Of a stretch of 64,000 bases of DNA, positions 1 through 13,121 are shown piece by piece. The notes under the pieces were generated by a model. That model was not told the origin of the DNA. It saw only the letters and a list, made by a program, of their open reading frames with translations, and did no database searches. The position numbers and the translations under genes were made by a program. Every line of letters begins with the position of its first letter. The first letter of the stretch is position 1. The stretch is from positions 79,257,817 to 79,321,816 of the forward strand of contig CM055278.1 of the NCBI GenBank assembly GCA_029237695.1, written 5' to 3'. The DNA comes from Conchocele bisecta (taxonomy: Eukaryota > Mollusca > Bivalvia > Lucinida > Thyasiridae).

Positions 1-1616
1 TGTCATTTTGCCATGAAAAATATTGCATGACGCCGTTAACAGTAAATCCCAATATGCATAATGCAATTCCACGTAAGTTATAAAACTCCATCATTAGTTT
101 CGAAACTGTGTGTTTACATGATGCTGATTCGTCCAAAGTGGCAAGCCTAAGTTAGCTGGCCTACAGCAAACACACCACGTGTCAAGATTTACAACACAAA
201 GCCATATCAAATATCAATACACGCGGTTGCTGACGTCAGTTTCGTATTCGTCACTAGACTGGTACCCTGTCTGATGCGTGCCTAGTGAAACAATTCTACC
301 TGGCACCAGTCTATTTATGACACGGCAAACGTGTTTATGTGAATTTGGGTCTCTATCTCTGACAAATCCCGGCTTATTGCATTAGCGGCCAGACCAGGCG
401 GTGGATTTGCGTAGTCTGCACATGGTTTACAATGTTCGCCAATCTCTAATTAAAAACATTATAATTACGTCACCGGACAATGCAAATTTGTCATAGCTAT
501 AGGCTGCTTTCAGCATCATTTCGGCTGCACTGCTCTGAAATTTCTGTCAACATTCGGCGTCATTTACGGAAGATACGACTGATTTTGAAATATTACACAG
601 GCAAAATTTGTGTGTTGCTTTGTGCAAAAAATCGATAACACCCAGCCATGTCAACTAACAGGTGTTTATTGTATGACATCATTCAGCACGAGGCTGTAAA
701 CTGTGTGACCTTTAGGCTATGTTTTGAAATTGCTCTGATTGGTCAACACGCTTTTTGATGTGCCGCAGACGTCGCGAATGTGCGACTTTTATGAGTGGTC
801 AAAACATATACTTTCATTGAGAAATAACAAAAATAAAATATTTAATAAATTTCATATCCGTAAATGTGTATTCCGAAAGGAAAAAAAAACACTCTGGATT
901 ATACGCAGATCTGTCGCCATATTTCGCCGAAATTGATTTCGAAAATATTTTCCGTAAATGGTGTTGAAAAGAGATAATACAGTAAACACATTTTTTTGCG
1001 TGCGCGACCCACCCATCCCCGCGATCTTCCTCAGCGCGGACATGTCACTGTGATTCGCGGTGACGATTGTTCGCGGTGATCGTCACCGCGACTGTTGAAA
1101 ATGGTCACCGTGACTGAAACCAGCGAGGCCCTAAGGGTGATTCGCGGTGCATGCGCTACAGGTAAATATGCAGGCAAGGTTTTCCTACCAATGTATGGTA
1201 TTTCATGTTATTTTTCACGTCACATTTTGTATCGTAAGTAATTGCGGTGTTTTGCGACAAAATTACTCGGCAAAATGTGACGAATCACTGTGTTATTACT
1301 TTGTACATCGACACAATGACTCAGCAAAAATGCGACGAACCACTGTGTTACTACTTTGTACACACAACCTCCAGATTTGAAGTCAGGTGTTCTATCCCCT
1401 AGGCAACAACCCATCACTTTTAAAAGAAGTAAAGAAATGCCCCTAACGAGCGACCATACATACTTAAAATAGCAGCTGACGTAACGTCGATAAACTGAAA
1501 TATCGTACGTGACAATTGGCATTTACGTTCCAACAAGATTTTCACGGTGTGTAATCGATCGTATTTACTCTTCACCATATGGAACTCGACTCGAGAAACA
1601 CAAATTGCATTGTTTA
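1..1616. other. No gene seen; AT-rich intronic or intergenic DNA with CpG-rich hairpin patch
   Basis: No open frame of credible coding character is visible. Positions 1036-1150 are unusually CpG-rich and repeat the string TCGCGGTGA in both orientations, so the stretch can fold on itself. Positions 1240-1370 hold two imperfect copies of a unit of about 60 bp (GCAAAATGTGACGAATCAC and relatives). The recurring motif TTCCGTAAATGGTGTTGAAA is at 948-967. Confidence 0.6.
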
Positions 1617-1900
1617 TTATGCCCCCTCCACCCCCCCCCCCCCCTCTCACCCACCATATGGTGAGGGGGCATATAGTGTTACCGGCGTCCGTACGTACGT
1701 ACGTCCCAAAACCTTAACGCTCGGGTAAATGGCTTATAATTTCTGTTTCCTTGCTCGGATCTGCTTCACATTTCACACACGCATTGCTCCAATGGTCCTC
1801 TACCGCCCTGTGACAAATCCACATTCGTCCCGCCCCCGCTAAGCCCAGGGTCAATGTCACAGACTTGGTGCATTCGAAACCTTAATGCCACATTTCTAGT
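1617..1900 (+). mobile_element. Short HINE/pearl-like element, head ATGCCCCCTC
   Basis: The head ATGCCCCCTC pairs with GAGGGGGCAT at about 1662-1671 around a long C-run, forming a hairpin. A CGTACGTACG microsatellite and one body unit ending in CCCAGGGTCAATGTCAC follow. The 3' end is CCACATTTCTAGT, the terminus used by other elements here, but the 3' hairpin is eroded. This is the Helentron/HINE plan; family membership is inferred from structure only. Confidence 0.55.
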
Positions 1901-2095
1901 TTTTGAATGTGTCAATTGTTTGCCCGTTCTAACAGTTTCCCCAATGACTATGGGCTAGATTCGACATTTCATTCCATGTTGCATCACCGGTTTTCAGTGA
2001 TAATACTGTCAACAATTAAAAATACGGACGGACACACGGACGGACACCCGGACGTCATTGTGAGAAGTGCACTATGTCTCGCTTTCTGCAGGCGG
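1901..2095 (-). mobile_element. Reverse-oriented HINE fragment, head CCCGCCTGCAGAAAGCGAGAC
   Basis: Read on the minus strand it starts near 2095 with a GCCTGCAGAAAGCGAGACAT head, then a GTCC-type microsatellite (seen as ACGGACGG on the plus strand at 2023-2055). It is the only clear HINE-like piece in the window lying opposite to the others. No 3' terminus is recognisable. Confidence 0.4.
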
Positions 2096-2139
2096 GCTTG
2101 GCAATAATGCAAATATTCGTACAAAATATAAATGGTTTT

Positions 2140-3140
2140 GTCATAGGAGACTATTCTCATGTGTTGCCTTTACATGTGTTATTATTAAGAAATAAAAAAA
2201 AAAATTAAAGAAAAAGAACCCCATTAGTATCGTCTAATGAGACGATTCTCATGTGTTGACAAACCTATTTTATTAAGAAATCAACAAATGTGAAAAGAAA
2301 ACATGAATACATTTGTATTTCTTTACAAAGAATCGACTTAGGAGACGATTCTCATGTGCTGCCAAATCTTGCTTTATCAAGAAATCAAACAAATGTGAAA
2401 ATGCACTATGTCAAGCTAATGCGTAATTATCAATTTATCGGTGATGCGATGGACGTGAGCGACTACATAGCGTTGTTTTGATATGTTTGTTTCTGCCGAA
2501 TTCTAAATGTTGGTCACCAGGTCACACTTTGCACGTGAAACTGGATTACCGACAGACGATTGTAAACACCATCAGGTGTGCAGCTAGACAGAAAATGATA
2601 TGTCGCAAATGTGCTAGTTTGGGATAGGTGGGCACGGCGGCATATTTCTTTATACGCCGTTTGAAAACGGAACTATTATGTATGGGCGGGCGGTGGACGA
2701 CTCGTGGACACAGCTTGATCTCACGATAGTGAGGCCCACTGCATGTCAAGGGCAGCGACATTGTCTGGGGTTCCAGTAGGTACATGTATGCTCAATTTCA
2801 ACACATCGTGAAAAAGCCGAGGCAAAAACGCGACATCGCATTCACAAAAACGCGCGATCACGAGGCGAAAACGCGATATTGAATACAATAGGATATCATG
2901 TTTTCGCCGTCTCGCGATTTGGTCTCGGGTTTTCGCGATCTTGTGTATAGGTTGACGATGCGATACAGCAAACGTTTCTTTTCAATAAATATGTATTGGC
3001 AGTACATTACAATCGTCTCCTAAGACGATTATTATGCTTTTATTGTCAAGAACTACTGATGTTTGTCCACATTTGTCCTATTTCTTAATAAAAACATGTT
3101 TTGGCTGCACATAAGAATTGTCTCCTAAAACAATGTGTAC
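2140..3140. repeat. Dispersed copies of a GGAGACGATTCTCATGTG unit
   Basis: The unit GGAGACGATTCTCATGTG followed by a CATG/TTTTATTAAGAAAT stretch occurs near 2147, 2238 and 2341, and in reverse orientation near 3010 and 3119. Related copies occur at 37435 and 43895; the latter sits inside a MITE flanked by inverted TTGTCGTCTGC ends. These are probably decayed pieces of that MITE family. Confidence 0.5.
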
Positions 3141-3232
3141 GTGTCCTGTTAGGGACATGTGACAACCTCGCGTGTTCGCGGTTTCTCGCATAGGTTGCGA
3201 TCGTGAAGTGTGATCGCGAGATTTTGAGTGCA
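2809..3232. repeat. CGCGA-rich inverted repeat region
   Basis: Two patches (2815-2965 and 3163-3230) are packed with CGCGA/TCGCG words in both orientations, for example AAACGCGA at 2825-2880 and TCGCGATTTGG near 2912. They stand out in base composition from the AT-rich surroundings. No gene is visible. This could be a degenerate palindromic MITE; no target duplication was found. Confidence 0.35.
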
Positions 3233-3240
3233 CAACTTAT

Positions 3241-4204
3241 TCCCCCCCCCCCCGGCTACATACGGGCATGCCGCAACCTGTCAGCTGATGAACATTGGAC
3301 ATGTCGCTATTGTGTATTATTTTGAGTTGGCTGACGGACGAGTTGGTCGAAGGCCGAATGCACACATACACACACATGCGCGCACTTAATTAATGGTTTA
3401 TCGTACAAAAAAAAAGTATTATTTTGCAAATGTACATGCATATATATGTATATATATATGTATGCATAATACGCAATCGCGGTCATCCCCCGTGAACGAT
3501 CATGTCGAATCACCGTGATAACGCTAGGGCAGTGCATCTCAGTGACCGGGGATGTTCCAGCGATCGCGGGGGACAGGCAGGCTATGCCCGCGGTGATCGA
3601 CCACTGTAAATACGTTTTGTCCGTGGTGACACAGTGACAAAAGACCACACGATGTACTGTACATACCGCAATCAATAATTAACAATATAATACCACTTTC
3701 GGCAGCAATATGTTCGCAAATATAACATGATTTCTGGCAATAGTCTGTTACAAATTTAACACGATTTTGATATACAAATAGGCAAAAAAATCGGGAGCCA
3801 AGGCAAAACCGTGTACTAACCAAGAATGTGTTATAGTGAAGCGTGTACTACCGGGTTCACAGTGTAATTGAAGATATACTAGAAAACGGTGAAATACGGA
3901 CCGGCGAATCAGGTACATAGCAAACTATGATACGGAAAATATAAGGTACGAATAAAAAAACAGTGTGGGAGGAATAAATAACAACTTGGCGATTTTTTTT
4001 AATTTTTTGTTTCATTTTGTTAGGAAAATTGGGTGCGTCTTATATTCTCATGTAGACTTTTCCCCCAGATTTTGGACTGAAAATAGGGGTGCGTCTTATA
4101 CACTCTTGCGACCTATAACCGACAAAATACGGTACACAACTAACACATTCGTATATGCTCAAAGGTGAGCCGCGTCCATGGTGTATTTCATGCCACAGCG
4201 CATT
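3241..4204. other. No gene; low-complexity DNA with a GCGTCTTATA-type repeat
   Basis: The stretch holds a C-run (3242-3253), an AT/AC microsatellite (3362-3470) and a second CpG patch with TCGCGG/CCGCGA words (3476-3600). At about 4020-4137 are two copies of GGTGCGTCTTATA ending in AAAATACGGTA, a common MITE-like end in animal genomes. No coding signal is seen. Confidence 0.45.
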
Positions 4205-4524
4205 CATTACGCAAACACGTCTTATTTGGAATTAATAAATCACTGAACTACTTTCGGCAAGGGAGATAATCAATATCACGCGAACTATTTTCATACGAGC
4301 CAAGCGGATTGTTCTGTTTATGATTAGTATATATAGTTTTAAGCTATCTCCTGTGATATATAATGATACATTACTTTCTTATGTTATGGGTACTAATACA
4401 TGTTGTTTCAATAGCGTATCTCTGAACCGTATCGTTGTAGATGGAGTTGCAAATAATTTAATAATTATTACGTTCAAATGGTTGCGTAATACTGATAGCA
4501 CTTCTGTATAACTCTGATTGTCGT

Positions 4525-4620
4525 AAATGGCGCAATAGTCGTGAGGTTAAGGTCGCCGACTTCAAAGATTTAATTACCTATTCCCGAAAGGGTCGGGGGT
4601 TCAAACCTCGACGTGGTATA
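4525..4620 (+). pseudogene. tRNA-like segment inside TIR element, copy 1
   Basis: It shows an A-box-like stretch (GTCGTGAGGTTAAGGTCG) and a B-box GGTTCAAACCT with a longer variable region between, as in type II (Leu/Ser) tRNAs. Acceptor-stem pairing is poor. The same segment recurs at 21566-21660, so it travels with the transposon and is better read as a tRNA relic or Pol III promoter than as a working tRNA gene. Confidence 0.45.
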
Positions 4621-4837
4621 TTTTTTTTTCTCCATATACATGTATATTATTTTTGTGATTTTAATATTTTCACAATTTTATGATTTTAATAAAAATACCT
4701 ATAAATTGATAGAAACTTACCAACAATGAAAGTGTCTGTCTTTAAGTAATATATACACAGACAGTTTTACAGGCAGTTTGTTACTGTTTTTTTTTAAGTT
4801 TAAGTAATATATACACAGACAGTTTGTTACTGTTTTT

Positions 4838-6483
4838 TAGCTCACCTGAGCGAAGCTCATGTGAGTTATTGTTACCGCAATGTGTCCGTCGTCCGTCGTC
4901 GTCCGTCGTCGTCCGTCGTCGTCGTCGTCGTCCGTCGTCCGTCGTCGTCCGTGAACATTTTCAAACGTCTTCTCCTCGGTAACCATTGGGTCTATAGTCA
5001 CCAAACTTCATGGTCATGGTCCTTAGGTAGGGGGATTACAAAATTGTTAAAATGACGTCATTACGTAATCCAAGATGGCCGCCGTCTAAAAATAGCACAA
5101 ATTCTTAAAAAATCTTCTTCTCAAGAACCACCAACCGGATTTCGACAAAACTTGGTAGGAATGATCGATGTACATTGCTCTTTCAAAGTTGTTAAAATGG
5201 TGACCCTGGGGTCAAAAATGGGCGTGGCCCGTGGGGTCAAATTTTATTTTTGACTGAATATGGTCATTTCATATATCAAATTGAAGGTATCAATGAGGCG
5301 ATCACTCTGGTGCATTTTTTGTCGAAATCGGATTGTTATGTCATCCAAGATGGCTGCCGAAAGGTCAAAAGGTCGGTCTTTTCTTTTATTAGAGATTTCA
5401 AAAAATTCTTCTTCACATGAAACCGCTTGGCCCATGGTAGCCAAACTTAAAAGTTATGGTCCATGGGTGAGCCTTTTCAGATTTGTTAATGGAGGTCATC
5501 GCTAATCCAATATGGCCGCCGTCTAAAAAAAAAAAAATAACATAAATTCTTAAAAAAATCTTCTTCTCATGAACCGCTAGCCGGATTTCGACGAAACTTG
5601 GTAGGAATGATCGATGTACATTGCTCTTTCAAAGTTGTTAAAATGGTGACCCCAGGGTCAAAAATGGGCGTGGCCCGTGGGGTCAAATTGGGGTCAAATT
5701 TTATTTTTGACCGAATATGGTCATGTCGTATATCAAATTGAAGGTATCAATGATGCGATCACTCTGGTGCATTTTCTGTCGAAATCGGATTGTTATGTCA
5801 TCCAAGATGGCCGCCGAAAGGTCAAAAGGTCGTTCTTTTATTAGAGATTTCAAAATTCTTCTTCACATGAACCGCTTGGCCCATGGTAGCCAAACTTAAA
5901 AGTTATGGTTCATGGGTGAAGCCTTTTCAGATTTGTTAAAATGGAGGTCATCGCTAATCCAATATGGCCGCCGTCTAAAAATAACATAAATTCTTAAAAA
6001 ATCTTCTTCTCATGAACCGCTAGCCGGATTTGACGAAACTTGGTAGGAATGATCGATGTACATTGCTCTTTGAAAGTTGTTAAAATGATAACCCCGGGGT
6101 CAAAAATGGGCATGGCCCATGGGGTCAAATTGGGGTCAAATTTTATTTTTGACTGAATATGGTCATGTCATATATCAAATTGAAGGTATCAATGAGGCGA
6201 TCACTCTGGTGCAATATTTGTCGGAATCGGATGATTATGTCATCCATGATGGCCACCAAAAGGTCCATTTATTCAAGATTTTTAACGTCTTTTTCTCAGG
6301 AACCACATGGCCGATGCTGGGTGAAGCATTTTCAGATTTTGTAAAATGAGTCATCGCTTAATCCAAGATGACCGCCATCTAAAAATAGCACAATTTTTTT
6401 AAAACACATGAACTCAATGTCACATTCTCCTCTGGTGTTCATGGAGTCAGGTGAGCGAATTAGGGCCATCATGGCCCTCTTGT
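4838..6483 (+). mobile_element. HINE-like element, head AGCTCACCTGAGC
   Basis: The head GCTCACCTGA is answered by TCAGGTGAGC at about 6447-6456, followed by a GGGCCATCATGGCCC hairpin and CTCTTGT. A GTCGTCC microsatellite (4884-4953) and three body units of about 450 bp (starting near 5065, 5510 and 5960, each with CCAAGATGGCCGCC or a variant) lie between. The paralogous TIR element at 21864-21876 has uninterrupted T-run DNA at this point, so this is an insertion between T residues. A second element of the same family is at 30280-31903. Confidence 0.85.
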
Positions 6484-8540
6484 TTAAGTTTGAGGTACTG
6501 TCTATACCATATAATGTTTTACTGTCCCAAAATCTATTTTTTTAATTTTAATTTATTTTCGGACAGCAAACATTTTTTTATGAATTTGAAATAATTATTG
6601 TCCTCCATCTGCTCACAACACTGTTCGAACTGCGCCTGTGGCTATCACGACCAGAATTCACTGGCCGCAAACACAGTAGCCATCAGCGTCTATTTATTAA
6701 ATTATTATTTTTTATTTTATTTGAATTCCGCGTGAACGCTGCATTTTGTGTCAACACCATTTACAGAAAATATTGGTGATTTTCTAAACGAATATCGGAG
6801 AAATGTGGCTATATATTTTGTCAATTTTCAACACCATTTACGGAAAAAAATTACTGAATTTTTAAAACAATATCGGCACAACTAAATACGGTGATAGAAT
6901 TTTTGTCAACTTTTCAACACCATTTACGGAAAATATTACTGATTTTCTAAAAACAATATCGGCGAAGGTGTACTGAACTACTCTTTATTTTAAATAACCA
7001 GCCATCTAATAGATCTGTGTATAATCGAGAGTATATCGTTAATTGTCATGTTGTCTCAGACAGTGAGGTGTTGCGGCACACATCAAAACGACACGTCAAT
7101 TTCAAAACATTGCCTAAGGGTCACAGCTGTCTGGTGTCATCAGATCAACACCTCGTCACACACAACTACTCATTATCGATTTTTTCCCCACACAAAGCGA
7201 CGTGTATTTACAACTAGATCTGTGTAATGTGGCGGGTGTAGCCAAAGACCATACATAAATTCGTAATTAAGTCACAGATGTAGCCTTAAAATATAATCGA
7301 TTTCCTTAAATTACGTCCGCAAGTTGACAGATATTTCAGAGCAGACGTCATCGTAATTTGCCGTTATTTATTTCCAAAATTAGCCATATATTCTGTAAAT
7401 GGCGTTGAAAGTTGACAATAAATTAAGACCAGATCAGTACGTTAAATCGCTATCGACGACAACTGACGATCCGATGAGAGAGTAATACCGTTTACGCGTA
7501 TCCAATGTTAAATATACATCGTTATTTTGTATGACTTTCGTAGTTTTTACCGAGAAATTCAAACCGTTTCCAATTATTGGGGAAAATAATATCATGATTA
7601 GCACACCGTTTCACTAAGCAGCGGCTACTCAGGGCATGTGATCACACGGTCTATTGTTTACACTGGATTAATGGCGGCCCCCATGAGGTCTCGGGTAAAT
7701 CTTATTTTTAAATAATACGACTGTGGTTTCTTCCTTTTAGTGATAACCATGTTCCAGCCGTTAACACTTATTTAGCATCATTATTTATGTAGTTAGTCTG
7801 AACATTCTGCAGAGAAATTTGAATAGGACGGAATCGAGCGTTGTTTAAACTTAGTCCTGTTCATATGCACAGGTCAAAATATGAACTGAAAATGGCGCTT
7901 TGTGTGACAGAAATCCGTATGCGGACGAATAAAAAAAAAAATTTGTTATAAATATCACATATAGCGAAACAGCGGTAGCATCTACTGTTTTAATAATATG
8001 CATACATATTGTAATTAATGTTTAATAGTGATATACTTATGAATAATATACGATACTATGGTTTATACTCCAGCACTATGTTTTAAGGCTGTGTGATTTG
8101 CCTCAATATAAGCTGGATTAATTAATACTTATATTCATGCGCTTCATGAGAACATCAATACATTTAAAATATACAAATATTACTTAAAGGGGTACCGATA
8201 TGATACATTTTAATAATATAAATATTGAAAATACACATTACAATCGCTTACAACATAAGTTATTGATCGAAAATAGTCACTGCATCGTGACCTATTTGAC
8301 CGCATTACCTATTGCGCGGGCACCTCATCATACCCCTGTTTACATAGGTAACTGGGGGTATAGTGAGGTATGCTCGCTAATACGATGTTTGCGTAATGTA
8401 CCGTGCAACACATCCTACTGAACTGTATCGACGATATTCGACACGAACACTTCAATGTTACTTCACTTGCAGAGTTATTACAGGTGGAGAACATTGAAGG
8501 TTTGCTTAGGTTCTCCATGAAACCAGCTTGTATCGGAAGA

Positions 8541-9530
8541 TTATATGCCCGTTTGAAAATACGGGATGTATTATGTATTCATCTTGTACGGGCGGGTGGG
8601 CGGGCAGCGGCGGGCGGGCACAGCTTGTCCAATCAATAACTATAGTTCTACTTGACGGATTGTAACCAAATTATACATGTTTATCACGGCAAGACGAAGA
8701 AGCCTATTGATTTTCAATTTTTTTTTGATGACTTATCTCCCCTTGGTGGCCATTTTTATTTTTCGCACTCTGTATCCTTGTCCACACAATAACTCAAGTT
8801 CTACTTCATCGCTTGTAACCAAATTCGGTATACATGTTTATCATGGCAAGACAAAGAAGCCTACGGTATTGATTTTGAATTTTTTTCGATGACTTTTTCT
8901 CCCTATAGTCGGCGCTTTTTTTTTTTCGATGTTGTCGGCTACGTCGTCGGCTTCGTCTGTTGTTTTTTTTGTAAGGTAAATGCGTTATAAAGTTGTTGTT
9001 TTTTCACAATATCTCTTTAACCCCTTGTCAGACTTTGATAATATTTCACATCAATGTTTGTCTAGGGATGATACTTCATTGCGCACACCCCAACATCCAA
9101 ATTCTCAAGGTCAAGGTCATTTATTTACTTGTAATATTCACGGTCAAATGCCTCGGCAGGCGCGATACTGCTTCCGTGGCGGAATTCTTGTTACTTTTCG
9201 CACTCTGTATCCTTGTGTTACTTTTCGCACTCTGTATCCTTGTCCACGCAATAACTCAAGTTCTACTTCACTGCTCGTAACCAAATTCGGTATACATATT
9301 TATCACGGCAAGATGAAGAAACATATTGATTTTGAAAAATTTCCAATGACTTTATCTCCCCTTGGCGGCCATTTTTAATTTTCGCACTCTGTATCCTTGT
9401 CCACGCAATAACTCAAGTTCTACTTCACCGATCGTAACCAAATTTGGTATACATGTTTATCATGGCAAGACAAAGAAGCCTATTGATTTTGAAAAATTTC
9501 CGATACTTGTCTCCCTTTGGCAGCCATTTT
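8541..9530 (+). mobile_element. HINE-like element, head ATRCCCGTTTGAAAA, left part
   Basis: The head ATGCCCGTTTGAAAATACGGG forms a small hairpin; a GGGCGGGC tract and body units of about 160 bp (TTTTCGCACTCTGTATCCTTG...) follow. A shorter element tail (GGCAGGCGCGATAC, hairpin, GGAATTCTTGT) ending at 9192 is nested in it. At 9530 the body is broken by another HINE and resumes at 12691. Confidence 0.65.
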
Positions 9531-9573
9531 TAGCTCGACTATTCGAAGAATAAGTAGACCTTATGTTGTCACC

Positions 9574-9605
<32 letters not shown>

Positions 9606-12600
9606 ACCGTCACGCCTTGGTTAAGGTTTTTAGTCAAGCTTGTATATGGAATACTACTGGCCCTACACCCACCATACTTGGACAACTTCATCTCCTAGTG
9701 ATGTACATCAATAACCCCTGATCTATATTTGACCTTGACCTACATTTCCTCTTGAATTACTTGGTTAATTCCCCTTGGTTAAGGTTTTTAGTCAACCTTG
9801 GTTAAGGTTTTTAGTCAAGTTTGTATATGCAATACTACTGGCCCTACACCCACCATACTTGGACAACTTCATCTCCTAGTGATGCACATCAATAACCCCT
9901 GATCTATATTTGACCTTCACCTACATTTCCTCTTGAATTACTTACTTAATTCCCCTTGGTTAAGGTTTTTAGTCAACCTTGGTTAAGGTTTTTTTTTCAA
10001 GCTTGTACATTGAATACTATTGTGCATCCAGACACCAATACTTCGACAACCTTTTCTCATAGGTATGTACATCAATAACCCCTGATCTATATTTGACCTT
10101 CACCTACATTTCCTCTTCAATTACTTACTTAATTCCTTTTCGTTAAGGTTTTTAGTCAACCTTCTATATGGAATACTACTGGCCCTACACCCACCATACT
10201 TGGACAACTTCATCTCCTAGTGATGTGCATCAACAACCCCTGATCTATATTTGACCTTGACCTACATTTCCTCTTGAATTGCTTAATTCCCCTTGGTTAA
10301 CGTTTTTAGTCAAGCTTGTAGATGGAATACTCCTGGCCCTACACCAACCATACTTGGACAACTTCATCTCCTAGTGATGTACATCAACAACCCCTGACCT
10401 ATATTTGACCTTGACCTACATTTAACCTTGAATTACTTACTTAATTCCCCTTGGTTAAGGTTTTTACTCGACCTTGGTTAAGCTTTTTACTCAAGCTTGT
10501 ACATGGAATACTATTGTGCATACAGACACCATAATTGGACAACCTTTTCTCATAGGTATGTACATCAATAACCCCTGATCTATATTTGACCTTCACCTAC
10601 ATTTCCTCTTCAATTACTTACTTAATTCCTTTTGGTTAAGGTTTTTAGTCAACCTTCTATATGGAATACTACTGGCCCTACACCCACCATACTTGGACAA
10701 CTTCATCTCCTAGTGATGTACATCAACAACCCCTGATCTATATTTGACCTTGACCTACATTTCCTCTTGAATTGCTTAATTCCCCTTGGTTAACGTTTTT
10801 AGTCAAGCTTGTAGATGGAATACTCCTGGCCCTACACCAACCATACTTGGACAACTTCATCTCCTAGTGATGTACATCAACAACCCTGACCTATATTTGA
10901 CCTTGACCTACATTTAACCTTGAATTACTTACTTAATTCCCCTTGGTTAAGGTTTTTACTCGACCTTGGTTAAGCTTTTTACTCAAGCTTGTACATGGAA
11001 TACTATTGTGCATACAGACACCATAATTGGACAACCTTTTCTCATAGTGATGTACATCAATAACCCCTGATCTATATTTGACCTTGACCTACATTTCCTC
11101 TTGAATTACTTACTTAATTCTCTTTGGTTAAGGGTTTTAGTCAAGCTTGTAGATGGAATACTCATGGCCCTACACCAACCATACTTGGACAACTTCATCT
11201 CCTAGTGATGTACATCAACAACCCCTGACCTATATTTGACCTTGACCTACATTTAACCTTAAATTACTTACTTAATTCCCCTTGGTTAAGGTTTTTACTC
11301 AACCTTGGTTAAGGTGTTTAGTCAAGCTTGTAGATGGAATACTATTGTGCATACAGACACCATACTTGGATAACTTTTTCTCATATGGATGTACATCAAT
11401 AACCCCTGACCTTTATTTTACCTTCACCTACATTTAACCTTCAATTACTTGGTTAATGTTTATAGTCAAGCTTGTATATGGAATACTTCTGGGCCTACAT
11501 CAACCATACTTGGACAACTTCATCTCCTAGTGATGTACATCAATAATCCCTGACCTATATTTCACCTTGACCTACTTTTATCCTTGATTACTTAGTTATC
11601 TCCCCTTGGTTATGTTTTTTACTCAAGCTTGTATATGGAATACTCCTGGGCCTACAGCAACCATACTTGGAAAACCACGCATCTACGTCCAAGGTCAAGG
11701 TCACTGTTGAAGGTCAAAGGTCAAACCTATTGAAATTGCCTTCCGCTCTATATCTTCTACACCGATGCATGGATTATCAAATGGCTTGGCACAAATGTTT
11801 CTCATGATGAGAAGGTGTGTCGCCATCAATAACCACGCACCTACGTCCAAGGTCAAGGTGACAGTTGAAGGTCAAAGGTCAGACCTATTGAAATTCCCTT
11901 TCGCTCTATATCTTCTACACCGATGCATGGATTATCACACTATGCCCGCCCCGTGCAGGCACCGGGGCGGGATCAACTGATCCTGAGAATAGTGCTGCAG
12001 TAGCCATTGCTTGTCGTAAAAGGCGACTAAACTGGCTTAACGATTGGGTTCATACTTTCCGGAACCCACTATACCGGATTTGGCCCTCATGTACATCTTT
12101 GGCTTTCTTGTATGTGAGAGTTGAGTCAGGCTATGCCCCATATATAAAAGTAAGATTAGCGCTAATCCTATTACTTTTAGGGGATGGGATAAATGATGCT
12201 GGTGTGGCGAGGACCTGGCACCAGATCAGGTTGTTCTAATTTCAGGACTGAATATATATTTTGATTGTAAATATTGAGTTCTGATGTTGGGATTTACCCC
12301 CCTCGGACAGGTGGATACGGGACACGACCCCGTTGACCCGTCTGCGTGTAGACTCCCTGAGGCTTGTACCTCTATGTCAGAAAAGCGGACGTTAAACCCT
12401 ATTCACTCACTCACTCACTCACACTATGCCCAGGGTCAAGGTCACAGACTTGATGCGTTTGAAACCTTAACGCTTGGCTAAATGGCTTATGATCAAAAAT
12501 GCCTCATTTTCTTTGGCTGCCAGTGGGGGTATTCGTGTGCCGACAGGCCACATTTCTAGTTTCCCTTGGTTAATGTTTTTAGTCAACCTTGGTTAAGGTT

Positions 12601-12690
12601 TTTATGTAGGCCGCAGCCACCTTCTTTGTCAAGCTATGTGTACATCGACACCCTCGTAGTCGAGCTATGCTGTTCTCCTACAGCTCTTGT
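9531..12690 (+). mobile_element. HINE/pearl-like element, head AGCTCGACTATTCGAAG
   Basis: The head AGCTCGACTA is answered by TAGTCGAGCT at about 12657-12666, then a GCTGTTCTCCTACAGC hairpin and TCTTGT. A GGCGTC microsatellite (9571-9606) is followed by more than ten tandem units of about 160-190 bp that share CCTTGGTTAAGG and TTTGACCTTGACCTACA. The uninterrupted site CCATTTTTAATTTTCGC at 9371-9387 shows the insertion fell between two T residues. A SINE and another HINE tail (ACATTTCTAGT, near 12560) are nested inside. Sister copies are at 32524-36090 and from 63352 onward. Confidence 0.85.
11940..12432 (+). mobile_element. SINE-like repeat, copy 1 of the GGCCGTTAAAC family
   Basis: It shows the family's ordered blocks: TTAACGATTGGGTTCAT (12037), CTTTGGCTTTCTTGTATGTG (12099-12118), CTGGTGTGGCGAGGACC (12199), CTAATTTCAGGACTGAATAT (12236) and a GACGTTAAACCCTATTCACTC tail ending in CACT repeats. 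Five further copies occur in the window, all in this orientation. This is a Pol III SINE-like structure; the family name is not assigned. Confidence 0.65.
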
Positions 12691-13121
12691 TAATTTTCGC
12701 ACTCTGTATCCTTGTCCACGCAATAACTCAAGTTCTTCGTGACCGATCTTAACCAAATTCAGTATAAATGTTTATCACGGCAAGGCAAAGAAACCTATTG
12801 ATTTTGAAAAAATTTCCGATGACTTATCTCCCCTTGGCAGCCATTTTTAATTTTCGCACTCTGTATCCTTGTCCACGTAACAACTCTTAACCAAATTCGG
12901 TATACATGTTTATCACGGCAAGGTAAAGAAGCCTGTTGATTTTGAAAATTTTCCGATGACTTATCTCCCCTTGGCGTCCATTTTTAATTTTCGCACTGTA
13001 TCCTTGTCGAACTATTGAATTTGAAAAATTTCCGATACTTATCTCCCCTTCACTGAGATACCTCCCCTTGTTGACTGGCCTTGCCTCGACTAGCTTATAT
13101 TGTGACCTTCGGCACTCTTGT
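12691..13121 (+). mobile_element. Continuation of the interrupted HINE of 8541-9530
   Basis: Body units with TTTTCGCACTCTGTATCC resume exactly where the nested element ends. The tail near 13121 reads GGCACTCTTGT, the HINE-type end, but its upstream hairpin is not clear. Positions 13122-13530 show no gene and no recognisable repeat. Confidence 0.55.

Larger units (their letters stand above)
4205..8400. mobile_element. TIR transposon (non-autonomous), copy 1, split by a HINE
   Basis: The element starts CATTACGCAAAC and ends GTTTGCGTAATG, a 12-bp inverted terminal repeat. About 2.55 kb belongs to it once the HINE at 4838-6483 is removed. A second copy lies at 21245-27499 with near-identical sequence except for indels and a different HINE insertion. 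It contains a tRNA-like segment, three degenerate repeats around CAACACCATTTACGGAAA (6750-6940), and no transposase. A 66-codon frame at 7017-7217 is shared by both copies, but this follows from the duplication and is not evidence of coding. No clear target duplication is seen, so the superfamily is unassigned. Confidence 0.75.

Noticed and set aside
4525..4620. Functional tRNA gene
   Set aside because: Poor stem pairing and the same segment is in the second copy of the transposon; kept only as a tRNA-like relic.
4838..6483. CRISPR array
   Set aside because: Repeats are hundreds of bases long, lack spacers of uniform length, and the DNA is eukaryotic.
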